In this document: positions 1-6,180 of the stretch, one piece after another
Layout: the number at the start of each line of letters is the position of its first letter
Numbering within the stretch: position 1 is the stretch's first letter
From: Clostridia bacterium
Lineage (GTDB): Bacteria > Bacillota > Clostridia > Christensenellales > Borkfalkiaceae
Direction: 5' to 3'
DNA length: 6,297 nt
Assembly (NCBI GenBank): GCA_017457345.1
Contig: JAFTHR010000007.1
Location: 1 to 6,297, forward strand
Notes under the pieces: generated by a model
The model's input: only the letters and a program-made list of their open reading frames with translations
Database searches by the model: none
What the model was told of the DNA's origin: nothing
Position numbers and translations under genes: made by a program

Positions 1-1635
1 CTCTAATAACGTGGAGTTAAACGTCACGCCGTCTTCCGAAGGCACAAGGGTATAACTCGTTTTGCCTTTTGCCTTTTTCAAGGTGACCGGTTGCAAAATT
101 AAGGGCGCGTACTTTGCAATCCCTTCTACTTTCGAATACCATTTTAAAAAGCCGTACGCAAGATAAAGAATTTTTGAACCCGTCTCTTCGTCGAACTCTT
201 TATTTTTCTTAAACAACTTGCCGAGCGTATCGTTTACTTCCGCCTCCGAAGAATACGCGCGCAAAATCCCTGCGGAATTTTCCACGTCGATAAGTTCGTG
301 CAAGTTCTTTACAAAGGAAGATGCACCGAACTTAGGCGCTTTTTTATCCGCAGTAAGCATTGTTTTCGGCGAAGGCGAAATGAGCATTTCTCTATCGCCG
401 ATCGCTTGCATTGTTCTATCCGACGTGATCGATTGAATATGCAATACGGTATGCGTGGGCGAAAAATCAAGCAAAGCGTTTTTCATAGACAAATCGAGCA
501 AACGGCGCTCCCATTGCTTATCTCTGCCCTGCTTTTCGTCTAAAGAAAGTTTTTTGCGTTCGGCAAGCGCCTCCGGCATACTTTCGATCGACATATCTTT
601 TTCTTGTAAAATCTCGTAGCCTTGCGTGCTCTTTGCACGGAGCGGCAACGGGAATATGCGCGCAATTCTACAACGGCGCACGTCGATATATTTTTCGTAT
701 AACCCACGATGGAGTTTTTCTACAAAGTGCTTTTCGCTCGTGGAATACGCGGCGTTCTTTGAAGCGAATAAATCTTCTACGTCGAAACAACTAATGTTGT
801 TAATCCCGCTTTCGGTGTATTTTTCAAGGCGAACTAAATCGTCTGACACCGAATCCACGAAACAACCGTCGTATAACCACGCGCCCACCGAAACGTTCTT
901 TTCCCCCACGATTAAAATGGGGTGCAAACCGCAACTTTCAATTATCGAAGCAACGAACAACGCCATTTCGGCTTGGTTTGCCTTCTTTTCGGAAAGAATT
1001 TTGTTCCCGATTCCCACGCGAACGGGTTCGGTGAAGGAACTTTCTTCTAGTTCCACCGCATACTTTCTAACACTCGCAAAAATAGCGGCAAGGGCGCGGC
1101 GAACAAAGTTTTTATCGTTCCCTTCGTAGCCGTTTAAATCCCCCGTCACTTCCCATTTTTTGAGTTGAGAAAGGGTTTCCGCTTTAATTCTTGCACAATC
1201 GGCAAGGCGAGGGCGGACGAACGCCGCAAGCGTTTCCACGTTCTTTTTGGGATCCCAAAATTCAAACGGAAGAGCCTGAACGGTGAACGTTTCCGAAAAT
1301 AAAACTCTCTTTTCTTTGAAGAGTTCTAATTTGATTTGTTCTTCTTTAATTTCGTTTAAATCCACGAAATACGCCGGAGAAACGGGCATATCAAGTTCCA
1401 CTTCCACCGAGTTCTCAAACGGGATTTCCGCCAGCGTTTTTTCGGTAGGAACAAGCAACCCGTTTTCGTTAGAAAGGCGCACCGTGAGTTCTTTTACGGC
1501 GACCGTTGCTTTGTTCTTTATTCGCAGCGAGGTGAATAAAGGAGCGCGTTGAAAATAGTCGGCATACGAAACGGTTTTCACCGGCTCGTACGTCAACGCG
1601 ATCGCTTCTTCAATTTTCCTAATTTTTTGTGCCAT
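1..1635 (-). CDS. DUF4011-family giant helicase, N-terminal part (gene runs off the left edge)
   Basis: An open frame of 545 codons runs from ATG at 1635 to the window edge without a stop. Residues about 28-125 look like the Ig-like N-terminal domain of DUF4011 proteins (LFTSLRIKNKA, then alternating strands, ending ALPFEFW). Residues 133-195 are helical (ETLAAFVRPRLAD, DLNGYEGND), as in the family. Residues 205-262 match its transglutaminase-like segment (ALFVASIIESCGLHP, SVGAWL). DUF4011 begins at about 373 with WERRLLDLSMKNALLDFS and continues through ILYLAYGFLKWY (489-500) and APLILQPVTLKK (510-521). In the family an SF1 DNA2/NAM7-type helicase, a Vsr/DUF559-like nuclease and often DUF3320 follow, but none of these is visible here. 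No signal peptide is seen, so a cytoplasmic protein is expected. The SD is weak (GAGAG close to the ATG). The gene starts 51 bases after nrnA with no clear promoter, so readthrough from the operon is possible. Family assignment is by remembered motifs; a role in phage defence is inference. Confidence 0.85.
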   Translation of the reverse strand, partial: MAQKIRKIEEAIALTYEPVKTVSYADYFQRAPLFTSLRIKNKATVAVKELTVRLSNENGLLVPTEKTLAEIPFENSVEVELDMPVSPAYFVDLNEIKEEQIKLELFKEKRVLFSETFTVQALPFEFWDPKKNVETLAAFVRPRLADCARIKAETLSQLKKWEVTGDLNGYEGNDKNFVRRALAAIFASVRKYAVELEESSFTEPVRVGIGNKILSEKKANQAEMALFVASIIESCGLHPILIVGEKNVSVGAWLYDGCFVDSVSDDLVRLEKYTESGINNISCFDVEDLFASKNAAYSTSEKHFVEKLHRGLYEKYIDVRRCRIARIFPLPLRAKSTQGYEILQEKDMSIESMPEALAERKKLSLDEKQGRDKQWERRLLDLSMKNALLDFSPTHTVLHIQSITSDRTMQAIGDREMLISPSPKTMLTADKKAPKFGASSFVKNLHELIDVENSAGILRAYSSEAEVNDTLGKLFKKNKEFDEETGSKILYLAYGFLKWYSKVEGIAKYAPLILQPVTLKKAKGKTSYTLVPSEDGVTFNSTLLE

Positions 1636-1686
1636 ATTCTCTCGCTTTTCTTGATTTTTGACCGTTTATTTCCCTTTTATTCCAAG
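1636..1686. other. Short intergenic gap between the DHH gene and the helicase gene
   Basis: These 51 AT-rich bases are the longest non-coding stretch in the window. Read on the minus strand I find no stable GC hairpin followed by a T run, so no intrinsic terminator closes the upstream operon here. I also find no convincing -35/-10 pair: TTGAAT overlapping the nrnA stop, with AAATAA 17 bases later, is too poor a match. The gap carries only a weak SD (GAGAG) just before the helicase ATG. Confidence 0.6.
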
Positions 1687-2658
1687 TTATTCAAGGTACT
1701 GCGAAACGGTATAGGAAAGTTTATCGATAATCTCTTCTAACTCCCCAAATAGCATACATCCCGCCGCACGAACGTGCCCACCGCCACCATAAACGGCGGC
1801 AATTTTGTTTACGTCGGCATACGTTTTAGACCGCAACGAAATTTTGTACTGTCCTTTTTTCATCTCCATAAGCGAAGCGCAAACTTCTACCGTTTCCACG
1901 TTAAGCGGGAAATCTACGAACCCTTCGGTGTCCGATTTATCCGCCCCGTAGCGCTCTAAGCGCTCGCTAGGAATTACGATTAACGCAAATCGATCGCCGT
2001 GCATATAGCGGATTTTACTCATTGTTTCCGCATACAACGCCGCGCGCGCTTTCGATTGTTTTTTGAATAGATGATAATTGAGCGAGCAGACGTCTGCCCC
2101 TGCCGCCACGAGCGCCGAAGCAATTTCAAGCGTTTCCGCCGTCACGTCGTCGTGAGAAAAGTTCCCCGAATCGGTGAGTAATCCCATCAGCAAAAGATTC
2201 GCTATTTTCGGCGTGAGTTTTACCCCTAACTCCAAAACCAAACGGTACACGTTCATGCAGTTTGCAGAACATTCCACAACGCGGTTATAATCGGCAAAGC
2301 GGGGATTCGAAACGTGGTGATCTAAGTTAATCGTGGTTATCTTTTTGCGTTTGGCTTGGCAAAACGCATCCGCTAAAACGCCAAGGCGCTGCTCGTCTGC
2401 ACTGTCCACCGCAATAAATAAATCGTGCCTTGCCCCCACTTCTTTTTCCATTTTTTCGCTTTTCAGTGCAAAGAAAAGGTTTGCAGGCGTTTCCGATTCG
2501 TTATATACCGTGCTTTGAATTCCTAATTCTTTTAACGCATAAAAAAGCGCAAACGCCGATCCTAACGCATCCCCGTCTGGGCGGACGTGCGAAAAGATAG
2601 CGACGTTTTTTGCGCGTTTGATTTGTGCGGCAATTTCTTTCAAGGTCGTTTCCGACAT
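1687..2658 (-). CDS. nrnA: DHH/DHHA1 phosphoesterase, NrnA-type nanoRNase/pAp phosphatase
   Basis: Members of this family degrade 2-5 nt RNAs to mononucleotides and remove the 3'-phosphate of pAp, using a two-metal (usually Mn) centre in the cytoplasm. The 323-residue length is typical. The DHH domain motifs are all present: HVRPDGDALGS at 24-34 (His24, Asp28, Asp30), VDSAD with Asp85, LDHH with Asp113-His114-His115, and LLTDSGNF with Asp163. The C-terminal DHHA1 substrate-binding domain (about 225-315) carries GGGGHVRAAGC at 291-301. I chose ATG at 2658 because AAGGAAG (2668-2674) lies 9 bases upstream. A TTG at 2679, overlapping the rbfA stop, would add 7 residues but has no SD. The gene begins 17 bases after rbfA, the usual place for it in Firmicutes. 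Family is secure; the exact choice among NrnA-like substrates is inferred. Confidence 0.93.
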   Translation of the reverse strand: MSETTLKEIAAQIKRAKNVAIFSHVRPDGDALGSAFALFYALKELGIQSTVYNESETPANLFFALKSEKMEKEVGARHDLFIAVDSADEQRLGVLADAFCQAKRKKITTINLDHHVSNPRFADYNRVVECSANCMNVYRLVLELGVKLTPKIANLLLMGLLTDSGNFSHDDVTAETLEIASALVAAGADVCSLNYHLFKKQSKARAALYAETMSKIRYMHGDRFALIVIPSERLERYGADKSDTEGFVDFPLNVETVEVCASLMEMKKGQYKISLRSKTYADVNKIAAVYGGGGHVRAAGCMLFGELEEIIDKLSYTVSQYLE

Positions 2659-2667
2659 GTTTTTCTG

Positions 2668-2674
2668 CTTCCTT
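2668..2674 (-). promoter_or_regulatory. Ribosome binding site of the DHH gene
   Basis: AAGGAAG on the minus strand lies 9 bases before ATG 2658. It overlaps nothing but the short rbfA/nrnA gap. It decides the start in favour of ATG 2658 over the TTG at 2679. Confidence 0.7.
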
Positions 2675-2675
2675 A

Positions 2676-3047
2676 TCAATCGTTTTCCGGGGATTTAGGG
2701 GAACTTTCTATCTTTTTGAAAAGTTCGTCCATCTTCGACCCGTACACCATAGTTCCGTCTAAAATAAAGGTTAACGCGGGCACGGTACGCATACGCATTA
2801 CTTGCGCAAGTTCGTGGCGGATATATCCCGCGTTTTCTTTCAGCACCATAAACGAACGTTCTCTATCTTCTTCCGTGGGCGCATAAATACTCACGTAGAT
2901 CTTCGCCGTTTTTAAATCCGGTGCAACGTCCGCCTCCGTCACCGAGACCAAACCCTTTAACGGGGTTCGGTCTTTTAAGCGACGGATAATTTCACTAATT
3001 TCTTTTTGATATTCGCCGTTTAAACGAGACGTTCTCGATACTTTCAT
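2676..3047 (-). CDS. rbfA: 30S ribosome-binding factor A
   Basis: RbfA is a small type II KH-fold protein that binds the 30S subunit near the 5' region of 16S rRNA during late maturation and cold adaptation. At 123 residues the protein has normal family length. It opens with the typical SRTSRLNGEYQKEISEII, has the strand VSVTEADVAPDLKTAKIYVS (35-54), the helix with the family's Ala-Gly kink (NAGYIRHELAQ, 72-82), and RMRTVPALTFILD (85-97). The C-terminal tail (KIESSPKSPEND) is short, polar and probably disordered. The ATG shares one base with the infB stop (TAATG), and GGAGGA lies 12 bases upstream inside infB, so translation is probably coupled to IF2 synthesis. Placement directly after infB is conserved across many bacteria. 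Confidence 0.96.
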   Translation of the reverse strand: MKVSRTSRLNGEYQKEISEIIRRLKDRTPLKGLVSVTEADVAPDLKTAKIYVSIYAPTEEDRERSFMVLKENAGYIRHELAQVMRMRTVPALTFILDGTMVYGSKMDELFKKIESSPKSPEND

Positions 3048-5584
3048 TACGCTTTAATTTCCTCCGTAACGTAGCACTCGATAATATCGCCGATACGGAT
3101 TTCGTTAAACCCGTCGATAGCGCAACCGCATTCAAAGCCGTACGCCACTTCTTTCACGTCGTCTTTAAAGCGTTTGAGTTGTTTTACGCCGCCTTCGCAA
3201 ATCATAATATCTTCGCGGTAAATACGCAACTTGCCGCCGCGTACAATCTTACCATCCGTAACGTAGCAACCGGCAATCGTGCCAACGCCCGTAATGTTGA
3301 ACGTTTGGCGAACTTCGCATTTACCCGTGAGAATTTCGCGAAGTTTGGGTGCAAGCATCCCTTTAAGAGCCGCTTCCATATCGTCTAACAACTCGTAAAT
3401 GATACGGTAAGAACGAACGTCTACTTTCGAAGTTTCGGCAAGTTTCTTAGCCTTGGTATCCGGGCGAACGTTGAACCCGATAATGATGGCGTTTGCACTA
3501 TCTGCAAGCATAACGTCACTTTCGTTAATCGCGCCCGCCGCCGCGTGAATTACTTTGATGCGGACTTCTTCGTTCGTGAGTTTTTCCAGCGATTGACGAA
3601 CCGCTTCCACACTACCTTGCACGTCCCCTTTCACAATTACGTTCAAGTTCTTGATCTTGCCTTCTTCTACTTGCGCAAACACGTCGTCTAACGTGACGCG
3701 GCTTTGTTGCTTGATCATACTTTCACGTTCTTTATTCTTACGTTCTTCTTGTACTTGCTTCATTAACGCTTGATCTACGGCAAGAATACTATCCCCTGCG
3801 TTGGGAACTTCTTCTAACCCAAGGATGGAAACCGCCATAGAAGGACCTGCGGATTTTACCATTCTACCCTTGTCGTCGAACATAGCGCGGACGCGCCCCA
3901 TAGTCGTACCCGAAAGGATATTATCGCCCGTGCGCAGCGTACCCGTTTGAATAATGACGCTCGCCACAGGACCTTTGCCCTTATCGAGTTGTGCTTCGAT
4001 AATCGTACCCTTTGCTTGGCGATCGGGGTTGGCTTTGAGTTCTTGCATTTCGGCAACTAAGTTCACCGAATCAAGCAAGTCGTCAATCCCCATACCCGTT
4101 TTTGCCGATACGGGAACAACGATGGTATCGCCACCCCATTCTTCGGTCACTAAATCGTGTTCTAACAGTTCTTGTTTCACGCGATCGGGGTTGATTTCGT
4201 GTTTATCCATTTTGTTCAATGCCACGATAATGGGCACGCCTGCCGCTTTGGCGTGGTTGATCGCTTCTACCGTTTGCGGCATAATACCGTCGTCTGCGGC
4301 AACAACCAAAATAACCACGTCGGTAATTTGCGCACCGCGTGCACGCATAGCCGTGAACGCCGCGTGACCGGGCGTATCAATAAACGTGATTTGCTTTCCG
4401 CGCGCCGTAACGGTATACGCACCGATACTTTGCGTGATGCCGCCCGCTTCCCCTGCGGTGACGGACGTGGAACGAATTTTATCCAAAAGCGACGTTTTAC
4501 CGTGGTCAACGTGTCCCATAACGGTCACGACAGGCGCACGGGTGACGAGTTTCGTTACGTCTTCTTCCGAAGAAGTATCTTTCAGCACGTCTTCCGCCGT
4601 CTTTTCGGGTTTGTATTCCAAATCGATCCCCATATCCGCCGCTAAAAGTGCTGCGTTATCGTAATCGATAGAATCGTTGATCCCTTTCATAATCCCTTCC
4701 TTGAACAGGCGTTTGGTGATTTCTACCGCCGATACGCCGAGTTTTTCGGAAAGCACTTTTAAGGGAATATCTTCCGTGGTGACGATCGCGTGTTCAATCT
4801 TCACCGTTTGGATTTCTTGTTGCTTTTGCTTTTTAGGCAAACGCACCTTTCTATAACCCGTTTTATCTTCGTCGAAGTCTTCCACCGTCATACCTTGTTG
4901 GCGGATAAGCGTACGCTTCGATACCGGTTTCTTTTCCACGTACGTTTTATCGTACTTCTTCTTTTGAGGCGCGTTAAACGACTTGCCGTCCTTTTGGGGA
5001 ACGGGCGCAGCAGGGGCTACCACCGCACCAGAGCGAGGCAATTTCGGCGCTCCCGTTGCAGGTTTTGCCTGTTGCGTTTTACCGGGAACGAACGTCTTTT
5101 CATTTTTGCGCGTTCTATCGCCTTGGGGCGCAGGACGGTAAGTGTTGCCGCTTGCTTGCTCCGCACCGGGTTTCGCCACGTACACGCCTTGTTCTTGCCC
5201 GTTTCTAAAATATCTAGGCGCGCGGGGGGCAGCAGGTTCGGCAGACGCTTTTTCCGCCACCTTTTCTTCCACGACCGCTTGCTCAGGCTCTTGTACGGGT
5301 TCTTCTACGGTCGGTACTTCTTCTACCACCGCTTGTGCTTCTTCCGCCGCCGCTTTCGCTTGCTCTTCCGCCGCTTGTTGGTCTGCAAGTTCACGCGCAC
5401 GCTTCTCTTCTTCTAAACGAGCAGCCGCGTCGCGTTCGGCTTTCTTTTCTTCCAAAACGGAAAGTTTTTTCAAAATATCGGCAAGAGAACGTTCTGCCGC
5501 CGCAAGATTTTTACGTAAAATCGTCACGTCCCCGTTTTCACCGAGCAGGTTTTTTAAATTTTCTGCGTTTTCAAACTTAGCCAT
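3047..5584 (-). CDS. infB: Translation initiation factor IF-2
   Basis: IF2 is the GTPase that binds fMet-tRNA and promotes 30S-50S joining. The 845-residue protein shows, in order: an Ala/Glu-rich probable coiled coil (about 23-90), an acidic Val/Pro/Glu tract (88-115), a basic Gly/Pro/Gln/Lys linker (120-260), one IF2_N winged-helix module (about 272-323, IPLKVLSEKLGVSAVEITKR), the G domain, a beta-barrel domain (about 525-610), and the C1 (627-735) and C2 (750-843) domains. G motifs are intact: GHVDHGKTS 357-365, GGITQ 381-385, DTPGH 403-407, NKMD 457-460, SAK 493-495. C2 holds NITGVGTIAGCYV, the fMet-tRNA-binding region. ATG 5584 starts MAKFENAENLKN; AGGAGG lies 14 bases upstream, which is long, but no nearer start exists. 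The frame stays open 25 codons further upstream through ylxQ, without support. The expected first winged-helix module at the N-terminus is not recognisable. The gene lies between ylxQ (4-base gap) and rbfA (1-base overlap). Confidence 0.98.
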   Translation of the reverse strand: MAKFENAENLKNLLGENGDVTILRKNLAAAERSLADILKKLSVLEEKKAERDAAARLEEEKRARELADQQAAEEQAKAAAEEAQAVVEEVPTVEEPVQEPEQAVVEEKVAEKASAEPAAPRAPRYFRNGQEQGVYVAKPGAEQASGNTYRPAPQGDRTRKNEKTFVPGKTQQAKPATGAPKLPRSGAVVAPAAPVPQKDGKSFNAPQKKKYDKTYVEKKPVSKRTLIRQQGMTVEDFDEDKTGYRKVRLPKKQKQQEIQTVKIEHAIVTTEDIPLKVLSEKLGVSAVEITKRLFKEGIMKGINDSIDYDNAALLAADMGIDLEYKPEKTAEDVLKDTSSEEDVTKLVTRAPVVTVMGHVDHGKTSLLDKIRSTSVTAGEAGGITQSIGAYTVTARGKQITFIDTPGHAAFTAMRARGAQITDVVILVVAADDGIMPQTVEAINHAKAAGVPIIVALNKMDKHEINPDRVKQELLEHDLVTEEWGGDTIVVPVSAKTGMGIDDLLDSVNLVAEMQELKANPDRQAKGTIIEAQLDKGKGPVASVIIQTGTLRTGDNILSGTTMGRVRAMFDDKGRMVKSAGPSMAVSILGLEEVPNAGDSILAVDQALMKQVQEERKNKERESMIKQQSRVTLDDVFAQVEEGKIKNLNVIVKGDVQGSVEAVRQSLEKLTNEEVRIKVIHAAAGAINESDVMLADSANAIIIGFNVRPDTKAKKLAETSKVDVRSYRIIYELLDDMEAALKGMLAPKLREILTGKCEVRQTFNITGVGTIAGCYVTDGKIVRGGKLRIYREDIMICEGGVKQLKRFKDDVKEVAYGFECGCAIDGFNEIRIGDIIECYVTEEIKA
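3060..3065 (-). promoter_or_regulatory. Ribosome binding site of rbfA, inside infB
   Basis: GGAGGA on the minus strand lies within the last codons of infB, 12 bases before the rbfA ATG at 3047. The spacing is a little long. Together with the TAATG stop/start overlap, it suggests reinitiation by ribosomes finishing infB. Confidence 0.6.
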
Positions 5585-5588
5585 AAGT

Positions 5589-5927
5589 TCAGTTGTTTCC
5601 TCCTGAATAGAAATTAAATTGAGGATTGCCTTCCGCGGCGCTAATAATCGCCAAGGCAAGATTTTTTTCTCTAATTGCCACCGCTTTTACGGCGGGTTTG
5701 CACAACAGTTCTCCAAGTAGTCCCTTTTGCGTGACGATCATAGGGCAACCAAAGCGTTCCCGTTCTTTGCAAAGGGCTTTTAAAGAGTTCTCGGAAAGAT
5801 CGCCGTCCGCCATTACTAAATGCGCTTTTTTTCGGTGTTCGGCAATCCCGTCTACACCGTACACGATTTTTCCCGATCGAATACAAAAGCCGAGATAGGC
5901 ACGAATTTTATTCGTTTCCAAAAGCAT
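5589..5927 (-). CDS. ylxQ: L7Ae-like RNA-binding protein YlxQ
   Basis: This is a 112-residue protein of the L7Ae/L30e/Gadd45 fold, the family that binds kink-turn RNA; the role of YlxQ itself is poorly defined. Visible family features are the opening IRAYLGFCIRSGKIVYGVDG (8-27), the helix-turn LVMADGDLSENSLKALC (37-53), where SENSLKAL stands in for the usual SENTxKKL, the strand CPMIVTQ, and a final LALAII helix (89-96). A Gly/Asn-rich tail (FYSGGNN) follows. The start is uncertain. ATG 5927 abuts GAGGAGG with no spacer, while TTG 5921, two codons later, has a 6-base spacer and would give a 110-residue protein starting at ETNKIRAY. I kept the ATG. With it the gene overlaps ylxR by 20 bases; infB starts 4 bases after its stop. 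Confidence 0.9.
   Translation of the reverse strand: MLLETNKIRAYLGFCIRSGKIVYGVDGIAEHRKKAHLVMADGDLSENSLKALCKERERFGCPMIVTQKGLLGELLCKPAVKAVAIREKNLALAIISAAEGNPQFNFYSGGNN
5599..5604 (-). promoter_or_regulatory. Ribosome binding site of infB, inside ylxQ
   Basis: A perfect AGGAGG on the minus strand lies in the last codons of ylxQ, 14 bases before the infB ATG at 5584. It is the only strong SD near this start. The wide spacing, with the ylxQ TGA (5589-5591) between SD and ATG, suggests coupling to termination of ylxQ. Confidence 0.65.
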
Positions 5928-6180
5928 CCTCCTCGATCCGTTCGTACACCTCTTTTTTTACGTCCGTTGAAAAAGATTTGTGGAGCAGTTTCTTTGCGTT
6001 GATCTTTTGCAAACATTCCTTTTGATTGCATACGTACGCTCCACGCCCTGCGGCCTTGCCGCTCTCGTCCACGAAAATTTCGCCCTCAGGCGTGCGCACA
6101 ACCCGCGTGAGCTCAGCTTTCGGCTTCATTTCACGGCAGGCAATGCACATTCTACTCGGCTGTTTTTTTACCGTTTTCAT
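5908..6180 (-). CDS. ylxR: YlxR/DUF448 RNA-binding protein
   Basis: This 90-residue protein has the complete DUF448 signature: RMCIACREMKPKAELTRVV (10-28), a short hairpin (GEIFVDESGKAAG), the invariant GRGAYVC (45-51), and the basic helix INAKKLLHKSF (60-70). In Bacillus subtilis the YlxR homologue has been reported to bind and modulate RNase P RNA (named RnpM); that role here is inference. Cysteines at 12, 15, 51 and 56 lie close to the conserved motifs; whether they bind metal is unknown. The ATG overlaps the nusA stop as ATGA, which points to translational coupling. The SD upstream is only moderate (GAGGAG, well inside the nusA end). The 3' end overlaps ylxQ. Length and neighbours are normal for the family. 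Confidence 0.95.
   Translation of the reverse strand: MKTVKKQPSRMCIACREMKPKAELTRVVRTPEGEIFVDESGKAAGRGAYVCNQKECLQKINAKKLLHKSFSTDVKKEVYERIEEDAFGNE
5928..5934 (-). promoter_or_regulatory. Ribosome binding site of ylxQ, touching the ATG
   Basis: GAGGAGG on the minus strand ends directly at ATG 5927. The full motif has proper spacing (6 bases) only for TTG 5921; a partial GAGG gives 3 bases to the ATG. The site lies inside the ylxR coding sequence. Confidence 0.6.

Noticed and set aside
626..1129. A 167-codon plus-strand open frame
   Set aside because: It is antisense to the helicase gene, whose frame matches DUF4011-family motifs throughout. No SD or family match supports the plus-strand reading.
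1636..1690. Possible promoter for the helicase gene (TTGAAT with AAATAA 17 bases later)
   Set aside because: The -10 match is poor, and such AT-rich matches arise by chance.
2659..2679. TTG start at 2679 for the DHH gene
   Set aside because: It overlaps the rbfA stop, but no SD precedes it, while AAGGAAG fits ATG 2658 and the family N-terminus.
4790..5416. A 208-codon plus-strand open frame rich in Arg, Leu and Phe
   Set aside because: It is antisense to the low-complexity Ala/Glu/Lys region of infB. Its composition is what the complement of that region gives, and no domain is recognisable.
5336..5440. Repeated TCTTCCGCCGC-like units
   Set aside because: They encode the Ala/Glu-rich coiled-coil part of IF2. 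The units are irregular, so this is coding low complexity and not a tandem repeat or CRISPR array.
5585..5659. A 25-codon N-terminal extension of infB from an ATG at 5659
   Set aside because: It lies inside ylxQ in another frame, has no supporting SD, and resembles no IF2 N-terminus. ATG 5584 with AGGAGG upstream is the reasonable start.
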